Source: Chytridium lagenaria (lineage: Eukaryota > Chytridiomycota > Chytridiomycetes > Chytridiales > Chytridiaceae). Taken from it: a stretch of DNA of 64,000 nt. Location of the stretch: positions 1-64,000 of the forward strand of contig JAHLKC010000098.1 of NCBI GenBank assembly GCA_025449115.1, in the 5' to 3' direction. The translations under genes were made by a program, and so were the position numbers. Below the pieces are notes generated by a model, which had not been told where the DNA came from, did no database searches, and saw only the letters and a list, made by a program, of their open reading frames with translations. Positions within the stretch are counted from its first letter, which is position 1, and every line of letters starts with the position of its first letter. This document shows positions 47,001 to 63,286 of this stretch, piece by piece.

Positions 47001-47241
47001 GGCGATGCCACTCAGATTGACATGCAAATGAAATTGTCAGGATCCGTCTGGTTGACCTATTTCTATTACAACATGTCGCAAGAAAATGTGGTTAAAATTA
47101 AATAAAATAGCGTCCCGATGTAAATACATGATCGAAAATAATTTATTTTAGATGCAGTTTAATTTAGTACAATTGCGTTCATGGGGTGTGATGGAATATA
47201 ATCTTCACGATGGTTTACATTAAGGGAATCGCACTCCTCGT
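47001..47241. other. Intergenic region
   Basis: An AT-rich 240-bp gap separates the dynein stop codon and the start of the IQ-motif gene. It presumably contains the dynein 3' UTR and the IQ-gene promoter. No other feature was seen. Confidence 0.45.
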
Positions 47242-50200
47242 TTAAACAGGCAAAAGGAAGAAAGCCACGCCCGCCAACACCCACGTTGGGTTCTCATCCG
47301 TCCCAGGCACCTGCAGCATTCCCACAAGTCGTTCCTTTTTGGCGTCAAATAAAGCGGTATCTCTATCTTAGGTGTCGCATGATCCGACTGGAAAATAACA
47401 TGATTAACAGGTCGTTGTTTAGAAAAAATCTAATACCTTTGGTATCCATGCTATGTAGCATAAGGGCGATTTTTGGAAGGAGGGATCGTCGGCAGAGGAT
47501 TCGGAGACGGAGGCCGTCAAAGTTGCAGCCTTGGAGGAGGAGACCGTCGATCGCTATGGTGGAGGGAGGTTTGGGACATGTCGGCTTTTGACCAGGAGGA
47601 GAAGAGGACGAGTTCGTCCATGGGTTTGCGTACTAAGATGATGAGTAAGTTTATGCGCACAAAAGCATAAGAGTAAAAGAAAGTGAATAAGCAAAGAATG
47701 TAGTTGAGCAACAATTAGAGACGGATTACACCCAAGTCGCAGAATCCATATATCTGAGTGAGAAGAAGAATAAACTTACGCTTTCTCGAAGTTTGCTGTC
47801 TCAACGCATTCAAAAACGTCACCGGATTAAACAACGCGCAAAGCTGTAACGGTTCCCCAAACAAACTCCCGTTCGTCATTTTACCCCTCCAAGCATCCAC
47901 AGCCATAGCATTATGAATCACATCCTTCATGTAATCCTGTGGAGATTCAGGACCCTCCCACAGACCCATCCAGGATTTTGGTGTTTCAGAGATCATGAGA
48001 CTGCTGGAAACTGCGTGGACGTCGGACGTCATAAGGAGGGTGCCACGGAGGACTTTGGAGATGGAGGAAAGGTCCGAGTGGATTTGCGGAGAAGAGTGAT
48101 GGCGTTGATAAGTTCCTATAATGCATGTTAGTCTCATATGAGGTTTTAGGGCGAGGATAAAAGAGGAAAATGTGTGCGTGAAATTGAAAAAGCATTGGTA
48201 TGTAAAGAAAGGATGACGCACCAAAGTTAAGAACGAATTGATGGGGTCCGTTTCCGCACCACCTCCAATCTTTTTCTGCAATAGATCATTCCCAGTATTG
48301 AGCTATAAAAAGAAGAAAAAGCGTTAGTAAATTCCATATCCCTCACACTCCTCCACCTTTTTCCAAAGCTGCAAAAACGGCATCAGCTCTCTTGACCATC
48401 GTTCCCGTTCAAACTTTTGCGTTTGCAGATCGTGAAGACGCTGTTGAATATTAGAAAATGAGGTTCGAGATGGGTGACTTACAAGGACTTTAAGCTGGTC
48501 AAGAACGGTCTGGCTGGCTGTTCTTTGGAGGGCGCGGTCGATATTTAGAGGGAGACCAAAGAGGGAGACATTGTCGGATTCGGGAAGTTCGTTGATGACG
48601 GTTGCGAAGGCTGAGTGGTCGGAGATGCTGGGGAGGGCTGGTGGTGCGTTAGGTGATGGCGTGGTGGATAAAGAAGACAGCAGAAAAAATATGGATAGTG
48701 ATAATGAAATAAAGATAATTGATTAAATGGTAAATAGATGATTTTAGGGCCTTACTTATTCCTTTCGCGAGCTTTCGTACAGGCGCGCGTCCACCAATAG
48801 AGAAAACATCTGAAAAAGGAAACAACAGTTTGAATATGCAAATAAGATTTCCAGACTTACCATCATTGAAATATAGTTTCATGTAAGTTCTCAACTTCAG
48901 ATCATCCTGCACATCATCAATCCTACCCCCATATATTGCATGTTCAATCAACCCATGGAAAACTTGCCACTGCGGCGCCTTCCCTCCACTCGCCACACAC
49001 ATCCCACTTAACAATTCTGCACTACTCCGAAGATCGGCTGCAGAGAACTCGTAAAATTTATTCCACCCCTGCGGGATATATGTGCGTCGCTCCTGAATCA
49101 CTGCGTGGAACCACGCTAATGCGAATAACGCTTGAGCTCGGAGGGGAGGACCTGTACTGATGTACTCGGGGGACCAGGCTTCATAGATGCGTTGTAGATT
49201 CTTCTTAATCCCTTGAAACCCTTTTAGTCCCTACACTACAAAAAAAAAACACGACCAACCTGGTGGAGCTTCTGTGGTAATTTTTAAACTGTTTTGAAGT
49301 AAGCTGGCGGGAAACTTTGCGTGTGCTTCGGATGTCATCCAGATTCGGAATTGCTTATCAGGCGTCACGGATTTCAACTCCTTTTCGAGTTCAGGTAACC
49401 AGCTGATCACGAGGTGAACATTTTGCAGGCAAATCCATCCACCCGATGCCGCCATTTTTCGGAAATCCGATAATGCAACATCGCCTTGTCCTTGACCCAT
49501 GGATACCTATAATGTGTTAGTGAAAATTGTTTTCCTCGAGTATACCTCGCGGAATTTGTCGGACCGACTTCCTTCAAGGCGAATTCGCGGAGTTCTTGGG
49601 AAGGGTCTGCGCCAGGAGTTGTGATGAAGAGGATAGGTTCTTCGGGGATTGTTTCTTCGGCGAAGATACGTTTGAAATTTAGGGCTGGGGGGTGAGACTC
49701 TGGAGTCCTAAAACATTGCATGCAAAGGCGTTCACTGAGATAAAAAAAAAAGCGTAGTGAGTATAAAATTCAAAATAATTCCCATTTCAAAATAAACTTT
49801 CTTACTTGCGCTAAGCAATCTGTCTGGACGGAATGTCTGAACTAAAAGAACACGCTGGAATGGACTACGAAGCAATTTGGTTAGAAACATTTGGCAGCTC
49901 CACCAATCCTCACCTTGTCTTCTTCAATGTCGACTGTGCAAACTCCTGCTCACAGAAACTCGTCTTTATCCATCGCGACCAAGTATCCACGTCGTGGAAG
50001 CTCATAGCCGAACAGAACGTTGGCAACGCCGACTGCAAAAGGTGATACGCCGATTGTCTATCCGTTGGAATCCAGGAAGGACTGTCGCCTTTCTTTGAAT
50101 CCTCTACATCCGCAATCAAAATTTGACCCGTGAACAAAGCCCATTCTTTTCCCTCAAACAATACGTCATGGAGTTCGTGGATGAGGTAAAGAGCAAACAT

Positions 50201-53200
50201 TTGCCGGTCAGAGTTGAACAAAGACCGTGAAATGTACTTGTAAGTGATTTTTTCTAATGCGCCGATTAGGAGTTTGATGCGAAGGTCTGTTCCGTCGTTT
50301 TTTAGTCGACCCCTCGCTTTTAAGTGCTTGCTCAAAGAGCCGCAAGAACGATGCGAGCGAGAAATCATACATATTGTTCAGCTTCTTCAGATCCGAAACA
50401 ACAAAGAACAGGCTGCTCCCGAAGTGCGACAAGGGTGTAAAATTTGTCTCGTTCACTGTCAAGAGCAATTTGAAGTTTGTGTGATTCCTGCAGACCGTTG
50501 GAAATACTGACACTCTTGGATTTTGTCTCGTTCAGCGACTCAATGAGACTAGTATTTTCAAGAATGTTGCCGTCAGAGGAAGCAAGCTCTTTCAATAAAG
50601 ATTCTTCCAACGCAGAAAGCTGCATCTTGAGCTCATCCTCCTTCTTCAAGATCTTAACTTTCTCAATCTCGAGCTCTGGTTTTTCGTGTTGAAGCGTGAT
50701 ACCGAGAAGCTGACCCGCAAGTCCAGCTCTCGTAATCGTGAAATTTATTTCACTAAGAAGACCTGAAGCTTCTGCAGGAACAGCGAAGGAGGGCTGCGAT
50801 GTGACTAGGTACAATCGGAAATTCTCGTTAAAATCCACCGTCTTTTCTCCTAACGCAATCATGAATCTGGGACCTTGTTTAATGAGATCTCGTTTCAAGA
50901 CGGGGTAGAATAATGGTTCAATTGTGCTAATATCCTCCACGATCAGGGTTTTTCCGAACCTGATAGCAAGTTCAAACGTCCGTAAAAAGTTTTCGTCGTG
51001 TTGTTTGACGATCTCAGGCTTTTTTGCAGAGAGGAAGTTTTTGAGCCAGACAATGGCTTGAGACGAGGGGTCGATAATTAAAGGTGTGCTTTTGGAGTTT
51101 AGGATTGCGATGGCGTTTTCCAACGACAGAATATCTGACGGCAGTCCTTGGGACTTCCACAAAAGCTGTTCGCTTTCTGTGGTCATAGCCTTACGGAAAT
51201 CATATTCCTGAAGGCCACAAGCTTGCTTCCACTCCCCAACACACTTTTGTCGGAGATCTTCAGACGCTGGCGTTAGGTATGTCACAAAAGCTGCAGATAA
51301 AAGCGAGTTTCTTGTCAACGATGCTATACTCTCGTAGATCGCTTTGACCTGAGCTTGCCATCTCTTTCCCTCCCCAGAAAGTTTTTCAAGAAGCCCTTGT
51401 GAAGCCTTGATTGTAGTAGAAGCTTTCTCAAGGTTACTTCTCAAAGTCTCTGCGTCTCTGGTCTTGCTTCCAAAGTCTTCTCTTAAAGCACTCACATTCT
51501 TGTCAACAGCAGCTAAAGCGTCTTTAAGCTTTGATACACGCGCTCTTGAAGCGTCCAAAGTTTTGGTGAGTCTCTGAAGATCAGCCTCAAGGGGCCCAAT
51601 TTTTTCTAAAACAACCGAGTACTGGATGTTGGCCTTCACCCACATGGCCAAAGGTGCAGCAGCAACAGATGAGCGTCTGATGGTAGCTTCTTCAAAAGAA
51701 TCTTTCTTGGATTTCAGCAGCTCCATGACAGACTCACGGACCTGTTTAGTAATGTTCCTTGCGTCAAAGTTCATGATTTCGTCCTTAATGGTTCTTTTGC
51801 CAAGGAAACCCTTCATACTGTTCCATGACATATCAAGAATGCCCATCAACTTCAAAACACCCTCAAGAACGTCCCTGACAGCGGGAGGTGGTGCACGAAG
51901 AGACCTGATCTCAGTAAGACTTTCATTCTTAATCTCTCCAACGGCAGATTGAGCAGCCTTTACTATAGGCTCAACGTCTGAGAGCTCTGTCTCGATAGAC
52001 TGCTTTCTGATCATCAGATTATCTTCCTCCTCCTTTAATTGAGCAGAGAGGATCTCCATCTCCTTCTTCTGGTCGGAAGCCTTTAAAATACTGTCCGTGA
52101 TTTGCTTTAAGGCAAGATCAGCCTGTTTCTGTTTCTCTGCAAGCTGAACTCCTTGCTTTTTAGCCTCTGCGGAAAGATTATCGACATAGGTGGAGGCGTC
52201 CTGAAGCTTTTTTAGACCACTACCGAGATACTTCAACTTTCCTTGATACTCCTCACTCTTAAAAGTGAAGATATGTTCATATGTCTTGACGTAGTTTATG
52301 AGACTTCGGGGTGTCGCTCCACGAGTTGAGTTGGAGTTATGGATAAGCAAAAGTGTTTTGATAACAACATCTAAATCTTTAATTTCCGCCAACAGCTGGT
52401 TTTGGGTGAAACAATCCCGAACATACACCTCCATGCTATCTGGCATCCAATTATCCATCCACACAATCTGGCATCTCGTATATAACGCTGGGTTGGCCTC
52501 ACAGTAGGGTGTTAATTTTGGGCTTGCAGAATCAAGAATTAACACAACGTGAAGATTTCGCTTAATTCTCGAGACAAAGAAATCGAAAAGTGTGCCTCTG
52601 AAGCCTTCTTGAGAATGCTGGTCCTTTAGCGTGCTCAACAACGCGTCGAGTTCTTCTGGAGCGTAAAGGCCAGGGACTTCACCACCACTCAGAAGACTGT
52701 TCACGTATTCCAGGAAAATGCCGTTAGAGATTTGGTAGTCTTCCATGATGAAAACGGCCTCTTCGTTTGCGATACCGACTACTTGCAGGAGCTCTTTGAT
52801 GCAAATGGAGAATTCTTTGAGGCTGAAGGAGCGATTGACTGAAATTGATTTTACGTGCATGCCATACATGTTTGCAACGATACGGACAGCGCTGCTTCTT
52901 CCTGTTCCTGGTCTTCCCATCAGCAAAAGTGAGCCTCCAGGATGTGAAAGTGCACGTTCAATCTTTGAAAGAGTTCCTAGGGCCTCTGGGAATAGGCATA
53001 AATTGAGATCTTGTATATCTCTTTCATAAACTAAGATCTCCTTTTGAGATAGCCTCAAAGTAGTTTTGCACGATGTGCGCACAAGAGCTTTTGTACTCGT
53101 TCGTGGTCCGCCAGGAGACAAAATGCACGAGTAGACTACATCGTTCATTTCAGCATTTCTGTTCCATTCTGTTCTGATCAAGTTCGATAAAAGGCTAATA

Positions 53201-56200
53201 AACTTGGTTCTATCACTGCCCACTAGGCGGTCATTAAATATCCGCATGGCTTCAGAGCATAGTGCGTCTATAAGTTCACCATCACCTTCGTCTGTGTAAA
53301 GATACCGTGTCAATCCTATGACCCAATTTGAAAGGTCTCGTGGAGTAAACAAGTAGTGAGGGTATTGATCCACAGTGAACTTTTGCGAAAGTTGGTCGTA
53401 AAGGCTGACCATGGTTGCCGAGAGCCGTTGTACATTTTTGGGGAGACCCCAGACCTTGTGGGATGGGAAATAGGTCGAGAGAACAGGCTGACAGAGAATT
53501 CTATACACAGTCTGCAGTTGCTCTCGGTCAGAGTATGAGATAAAGCATTGCCTGAGAATTGAAGTGAATCGTGTAGATAGCTTGTTTCTTCCCATTCCAG
53601 TGGCCGGACTCATGGAAGCAACAATAACCACGTTCTCAATACCAATCCACTCAAGGTTTGAGTCATAGTACCCCTTATATGTGATCAACTGTTGAACGAA
53701 TTGAATGAGCTCAACAGTCTCGTAATGATCGGGGCGAGGCAAATTGATATCCTTTAGGTAAAGAATAAGACGTTCAGCGTCCTTTGGTCTCAATACTCTG
53801 CCAGTATTAGTTGTTGCCCCAATACACATATGTGAAAGTCGTTGAAGCAAATGGACAGAGCGAGTCTGAGCGCTGCAGTGAATCACTGCAACAGAAGTCG
53901 ACTTGAGCCGTTGGAAGCAATGCTTTAAAATCATTTGTTTTCCTGCACCCTCTGGCCCAGTAATGAGGAAAGGATGACCATGCTGAAGCCATGGCATGAT
54001 CGTGTCGATAGCACGTTTGACGTCAACCGTTTCAATAACGGGTAGACAGTCGGGCTCTTTAATGCTATCCATGTCCAGGTCTGGAGGTTCACCGATCTCA
54101 TAAGAAAGAAGCTTTCCTTTAGAGTCCGTGTAGAAATCTAATGTGCGTTTCGGATCAGGGGAAGACTCATTGGCCCATTTCAAGACCTCATTTGCAAACA
54201 CCATTCGATTATCGACAAACAAACCAGCTCCAAGACCTCTAATAAGCCTATAGACATATTGGAGGCGAGAGTTGATTCCGTTCAAATGCGAGAGACCATT
54301 CATAATTAGACCAGCCTTTGTAGTTTCTATCACGATATCGCCGTTCTGAAGTATCCAGTCAACAGCACGGAAGAAAAGCTCATTCAGCCATTCTTCCAGC
54401 TTCCCGCGAAGCCCTCATCCTGTTTTCGAATCCATGCTTTTACCAAAGACTTTGTGTCAAGAGTTTCATCGGATAGGTATATCATACCCATTCGACTAAC
54501 AGTTGCTGGTGAAGCAAACTTGAGATTATGAGTCTCGAAGATAAAGTTAATATTCGGTCCAAACTGAATACGTTCACCATTCGGCATCGTCAAGAGACGG
54601 TTGTCATCAAGAACTGAGTTGAGAGACTCAACCCATTCAGGGTCAATGTCACCATCGCAGATAATCCACGTATGGACTTCGAGAGGCTCTTTAACTGCCT
54701 GACGTGAGGCGAATGTCAAAATACCGTCAAACCATTCTCTGGTATCAATATCCATGTGCCCCAATAAAGTTTGACGATCAACAGCTTTAGGGTTCATGAC
54801 ATGCTTGACGAGTTTCTGGCCACACTTGATCCAAGATCGTTCTAGGATATTGAGAAGTGTGGTTTTCCCCGACCCAGACGGTCCTACAATCACAACACCC
54901 ATCTTTTGCCTTAAAGACTCGTGAAGTTGGAAGGTTTTTTCAATCTGAGCTTCCGTATTTTCAAGCTGTAGCTCCTTGATAACTTCTTGAATGGCTTTCC
55001 CAAGCTCATCATATGAAATGTCTTCCGGAGTGATGTCAGGAAATATATCCTTCATTAAAGCGTTAAACCTCAAACTATCAGCAAATGTCAACTTTGAAAG
55101 GGTATTGACGCGTAAGGCCTTGACAACAATCGTTGCCTCTCGTTTAGGCGTAACTTGCGAAGTCTTCTTTTCAGTCTGTAAAAGTTGACCCGCCAGGCTA
55201 AGAACGGTTTTAAGGGGTCGAAGACCCCAATCGTAATGTTGTTGTGTTGACAAAAGCTGCTTGCATAGCGTAAAAACCGATACCACTTTTGCTCCAAGCT
55301 CTTTCCCAAGCTTGAACCCTTCTGCAAACAATATAACTCCAGCAATGAGCTCATTGTCTGGGTAAGTCATGGCGACTGATCGGAAAAGTTGCTTCAAGTT
55401 GTCTGGAAGTTTTTGACGACCCCGTAACCCTTTCCAGCGGGATTTAATGTAACAAAAATTCCAGAGTTGAAATTCACATCAACGTACTTGTTTAACAAAC
55501 ATACGACCTTCTCTTTTGACTTTATGGCAGCTTGAATAATCTGAATCTGCTGCGACACTGCGGAGAGCACGGCTTCTTCCAATCGATTAAATTCATCAAA
55601 ACATCCCCAAGCCCCACACTTGATGAGACCCACAAAAATCCTGCCCATACTTTTGTAATCGATGCCTTCGTCGCAGTTAAATACCAAGACTTGACGTCCA
55701 AACAAAACACCAAGTGCTTTAACGGATTCTGTTTTGCCTGTTCCTGCGGGGCCGAATGGGTTGCCCCCAAAACCACTAGACATGGCTTGAGTCAAGGTCA
55801 AGTAACATTTGTCAGTTAAAGGCGTGTGGACAAGCTTTGGAGGGTTTCCTTGATACTCGAAACTATACTCGAATACCGCAGCGTTCATCTTGATACTGCA
55901 TCCCGTGCTCTCTGCCTTGTCTTTTTGCACGTAAATCGGAGCTGGCGTTGCCACGCCCAGTCTCCAAGTGACGTTGCTTTAGAATCTTGAAGTTGCTTAA
56001 CGACATCAATAAAGTGAATGATGTCAAGGATCAATGATTTGATCTTCAACTCTGTAACGTGGCGTTGAACAGGATCATCAATGCTTGACGTGTCGTATGT
56101 GGTGTATTTATCCAACTGACTATGAAGCTCTGTACTGTAAGTTGAAAGCGAGCCCTTGGATAAAGCTGCCTCGCATTTCGCAGTAAAATGGAGGTACTAC

Positions 56201-59200
56201 TCCGACAACCCCAGTATCTGGGACGGGAATTTGAATAAATCGCTATCAGAAAGACAACGACCCAGGAGCGTCTTTAATGTTGTCTGCATTTCGACAGTAA
56301 AATCTTCTAACCACTTCTCGACATCAGTCGAGATTTTGACGGGTTGCCGTAACGGTACAACTTCACCCTCAATACTCTTCATGGCAATAATAGAGGTCAT
56401 ACTTTCATCAAAATCGACTTGATGTACACCCGCAAAGAGCTTTTTGAGATGCGATTGGATGACGTTGGGATTTGAGACTGTCCGAGAATTTCGAGCAAGT
56501 CATCGTCTCCAATGAAGTAGAATCTTGCAAACTTTGAGCGTTTCTCTTCCAAAAAATCATTGAGGGCTTTTTGACAGCGCTCTAATTGATCGACAAGGGT
56601 GTTCAAGGTGTCTCTAACAGACGGGTATGATTAAATCGAGAGAACTCGATTATCTTTCGAGATGCTTTGGATGATCTGCCTGAAATCTGTGTCGATTCTA
56701 CTAAAACGACTTTGCTCTGAAGGCAGAGCTCCTCTACTAAAATTGGCTCAAGATAAACCCATCGTCTTTGAACTGTATTAAGATTCCTCAGAATCTCGTC
56801 AAGTTCAACCAATCGTCTTTCCCAGAGTTGGGCTTTATCAGCAAAGAGCTTGTAATAGACCGAGTCCTTTAACGACTGCCAGAAGAGATTGATTATCTCC
56901 GACTTGCGTCATTGTCTCTTTCCAGTCTTTGATGATTTTAATGGACGTATTCTTTGCGTCCTGATATTCGAGAAGCGCAAATACAGATCCAGCCCCCCAC
57001 ATGTCAAGCTCTTGCAGAGCCTCCCGAATCGCAACCTCCCCATTAGCCCTACTGTTGAGCTCCTTAATCTCAGCAATATTTGCGATGATAGCGTCTTTCA
57101 CTGCAAAGAAATGCGAAACCGTGAGCTCTTGCAGTGTAATCCCTTTTCCAATTTTGAGGAGTCGGAACAACTCTCCCCAATGTTCCGTCATCCAAGTATC
57201 TCCGCGGAGGAATTTTAGGTACGGGCAGAAATCTCTATAGCTGTCAATTTCTTTCTGAATACGAATGGTGGCGTTGTCTACGGGTCGAGACTTGATACGT
57301 TCTAGCCACTTCATAAGAGTATCCTCCAAATGATAGGATTTCCCACGGAACGATATCCAATCCTCTGACAAAATCCCATGAACGTTCGCATTATACTCTT
57401 CAAGTATTTTCCACATCTCCTCCGCTGACACCAGCTCATTTCTCAAGGTCTCCACCTCGATAGAATCCAAAAGAGTTATCCCAAAGTGGGCACAATCCTT
57501 ATTGATTTGATCAAGCGTTGACGTGATCTCCGTGTATTCTGTCTGCTTTTCACGTATGAACGTCAAGGATGTCTTAAAGGCGTCATTGCCCTTTACTTCC
57601 TCCATGTTGGGACGGAACTGTTTCCACCGTGACGCGAATTTCTCCATATCAGCTTGGAAAGCCTGCTTACGGCCCTCTATGGCCCCTTTGAGGAACTCCA
57701 CTTGTTCACGAATCACGAGTTCATGGGATTCCAACATAAGCTCGAGTTTACTCCACCGAGACTGAATACGTGTGGTATCAATCCCAGAGCCAGAAACAGA
57801 TTTGAGCAGTCGATTCTTTAAGTCCGCGGATTCAAAGTGATGCGAAATCTTTGCTTTCGCACCAGCCAGCTCCTCATGTCTCGTATTAGCCTCCCTATTT
57901 CCTCAAGCGACTCAGGCCGCTTGGATAAAATCTCAGTCCCTTTTGTGACAAACGAATCGATTTCTTGGAGATGATTGTTGATGGCTTTTCGCAAGGCGTT
58001 GAGAAGACAATCGAAGAGTCTTTGGAGATGGTCGTCGATAGTTGCTTTTACAGGGGCCGTTGAGATCGTTATACAGTCGACTTTGATGACAGAAGGAAGC
58101 TGCTCGGCTTCTTTTCCCTTTACTTTTAGCATTCTAAAGTTCATCTCCCAGTCGTAAACATCTGATAGGGCTTCTTCGACAAACGATTCGAGGTTCACTG
58201 TTCCAAGAATCACCCAGTCCTTAAATTTGTCGTAAACCCCCAACAGGTTCGAGAAGAGAGCTTCTGTCTTTTTATACACGATAGAAAGTGTGTAGGGATT
58301 CCTGTCAATCATATGAGAGTAAATATCCACGTCTCCAAGACCTTTAAACGATCCAGGAATATTGATGATATTCTTCATCTCTCTATAGTAGTTCGCTCTA
58401 ATGTTCTCAAACGGCGGTCGGAACTGAAGTTTCTGTTGCTGAAAAATCAATTCAACAGCTATCTCTGGAAGACTCTCGTTAAGGTTTTCGAGAGATACTT
58501 TGTACTGAAATTCCAAAGCTTTATAAATTTGATAATCCCAATGATTCCTCCAACTTAGAGTATCTTCAACGCTGATCCTCCATCTTGCGCTGCAGCGATG
58601 AAGCTCCGGATTGCGGAAAGCGATTCCTTCCACTTCATCTTAGCTTGCAATTTGATAAGATCAATCCCCATCAGAGCAATCACCTTTTCGCAGACAAGCG
58701 AATGGTACTTTCTCAACCTTCGATTTTCCCCCGTCAACTTATTCGCCGAGTCCTGGAGCTTTTGAATATAATCCTCAACGTCCGCTTGAGTCTCCCAATT
58801 CAAATCTTTTCCACCCTTCCCACTACCTTTGGATCCTTAATCAATCTCTCAAATTCTTTCGCGGGTGTCAACAACATGGCGAATTGACAGGGTAACATCT
58901 GCTCATGGATCGTGTTGTAAAAATGTGCAACCTGTTTCAACACAATCCCGTATCGGTAGTACTTCTGTGCATTTTCAGCGAGAGCGACAACCTTTGTTGG
59001 GACTGAGAACCCCAACGAGAGAAGTTGACGGACTTCTCGTATCAACGAGACAAGATTTTCCCCAAAAATTCACTATAAGACTGCCATCCGATGATGAGAG
59101 TTCCATCAATTTCATCCCACGCGAGCGGAAGAACGAGTCGCTTTGCTCAAGAATGCCTTCAATGTCCATCGCCCAAGAATGAAACTCGTCTTTTTCGTAT

Positions 59201-61292
59201 TTTTTAAACATCTCTAATAATTCATTTGCGAATGTGGAGAATGACGATTCTTTGTCGGCAATTATGGAGGCGGCACGACGGGTTTCCTCAACCTTTTACA
59301 TTAAAATTGTTCGACAAATAACGTCATACCTTTGTGATTGTTTGACGTGCCCATAGAATGTTTTGAACATACTGCGACACATTCCGGCCAGAATCCTTCT
59401 AAAGATGCAAGTTAGCTCTAAAAATACCCCCAAAAAAAACCTTTGCCGTGTGTGTTCGATCTTTAAATTCTGATTTTATGACTTTTAACGATGCGTTCAA
59501 CTGATTGACTAACGAGTCTTTCTCCGTAGCTACCAAAATTAAAGTTTCAGAAAGTGCGTAGATTTTTGTGACTTCTCACCAATCTGTTTCGCAATCGTAT
59601 CCCGTTTGATAATCTCGTAGTATTTTTGAAATTCTTGTAGGAGCTGATGAGGTTGGTTTTGAAGTGTTATGAATATATTTCGAAGACGGCCAGCGACTTC
59701 GTGTTCAGCGGGATTTATGCGTTTAGTGTATTTGAGCAACGCTTCCTATGAATCGCGTGTAAATGTAACGTTTCAGGCTAGACAGTCTTACATTCCATTC
59801 CTCATTTGACATTGTGAAAACGGCAAGATTCTGAAAATGATCCAAGGATGTGTCAACGTGACTTTCGCGTTGCTCTTCGACTGAGAGTAGGTGTATAAAT
59901 ATTTCTTGAGCAGTACGGAGTTGCAGGATCTTTGTCACGTCAATGTTTTGGAACAGTGAAACAAATGCTTTTTTTTACCTCATTGATACGTTTTAGGAAG
60001 TTTGTGAGAAGGGGTGTCGTGAATTCATTTCCAACCCAGGGATTCGGGGCGTAGTGTGGCCAAAATCTGCTCGTTAATGATATAAGGATGCTGATCCATT
60101 TTTCGATTACAGATTTCATGGATGTAAGAGCGTCTTTCACCTTTCAAAACATTTTAAAAAATATTTAGTAAATGGGCACACCTTTGCGAAAGCGTCTTGG
60201 AACAAATGAGTAGATGAAAACCGGTTTTGCATGGATGTAATGATTGATTCGGATATTAGAGTTAAGAGCTTTTGCATGCGTTGCTGAGGGAACACTGTAT
60301 AAAGTTTCTGGCGCCTGGACATTAGACGTAATTGGAATTAAGGCTTACCATAAGTCATCAAGCATGTCCTGTAACTTATCCAAAACTTCTGATATCTCAA
60401 GAATATCCACATTTCTAAATTCATTACGGCCTAAACATAAAATCCAGGAACTTACACTAATGATAAAACTTCGTCTCGGATGGTAGATACAGAATCTTTG
60501 AAGAATAATGATCGGTCCCTCTCCTAATTATAGTTAAGACTTTGAAATCATCGTTGTTTTAAATACATTTTTGACAGTCTGCCGTTTAGTCCAATACGCA
60601 ATTTCATCATTTAATGAGCTGCTCCTGGACGTGGTTTCTCCATCTGCACACTCATTAAATATATTAACATAATTTCACCCACCATTCCCACTCCCACACT
60701 CGGCCTCCAGTCCCGAATCCAGCTCCACTAGCAAATTCTTCAACTTCTCACTGATGTCAAACTTATTGTTCCTAACACCCATCAACAAAAGTAGGCATCA
60801 TAAAATCGTTACTTTGACAATGGCGTGAAACATCCATGAATGACGTTGAAGAATGACTTTTCCGGTGTCTGCGTTATAGGCGTCACGGTGATATCATCAG
60901 AGGTTTTAATGGCGCCCGATCGACTTTTTGTGAGCATGACGGTCGATTTAGGTATAGATTTGGAGGCTGCAAGGTCTTCATCCGAGAGAACCATGATGGA
61001 TCCATTCTATGGGCAAGCAAGATAAGGATGGCAACGAATGATGCACAAGAAACAAAGCAACAGGTGAGAAACGGGCTTACGCTATCCTTCCCAATCGCCA
61101 CAGACATCACATCGGACTTATCCCCCCTCATAAACCGCATCATGGCTTCATTCTGCAATATTCCATCGACCTCATCGTCATCCAACCGGAGATGGACGCT
61201 GACAATCTTGTTGACCCACACACCCAACTCCGTCATCTTCTTGTCAGAACAAACAACAAATTTTGGTTTGTTTTGATTTTGATACTGGACAT
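47242..61292 (-). CDS. DYNC2H1: Cytoplasmic dynein-2 heavy chain (DYNC2H1, IFT retrograde motor)
   Basis: This 14-kb gene encodes roughly 4,200 residues. The tail includes [17 protein letters not shown] and [19 protein letters not shown]. The linker has RKW-type [11 protein letters not shown] and [19 protein letters not shown]1 has [10 protein letters not shown] with [20 protein letters not shown]2 [13 protein letters not shown]3 [10 protein letters not shown] and AAA4 [11 protein letters not shown] stalk with its microtubule-binding tip lies at about 51300-52250, and AAA5-6 and the C-terminal domain end at GVAFFLLPV (TAA 47242-47244). Tail and AAA3 sequence ([33 protein letters not shown]) identify the dynein-2 rather than dynein-1 class. 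The start at 61292 is tentative. Frameshifts near 55932, 55420 and 54405 and an in-frame TAG at 56197-56199 interrupt it. Central exon 50365-54333 is intact. Confidence 0.95.
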
Positions 61293-61388
61293 GGACGGTC
61301 GAATGGAGGCATTATTGGAAATGACAATGGCCCGGAAGCTTAAAGCAAAAAGGACGGTATATTCATAAATCCTGAATACGTGGTTTAT

Positions 61389-63286
<1,898 letters not shown>

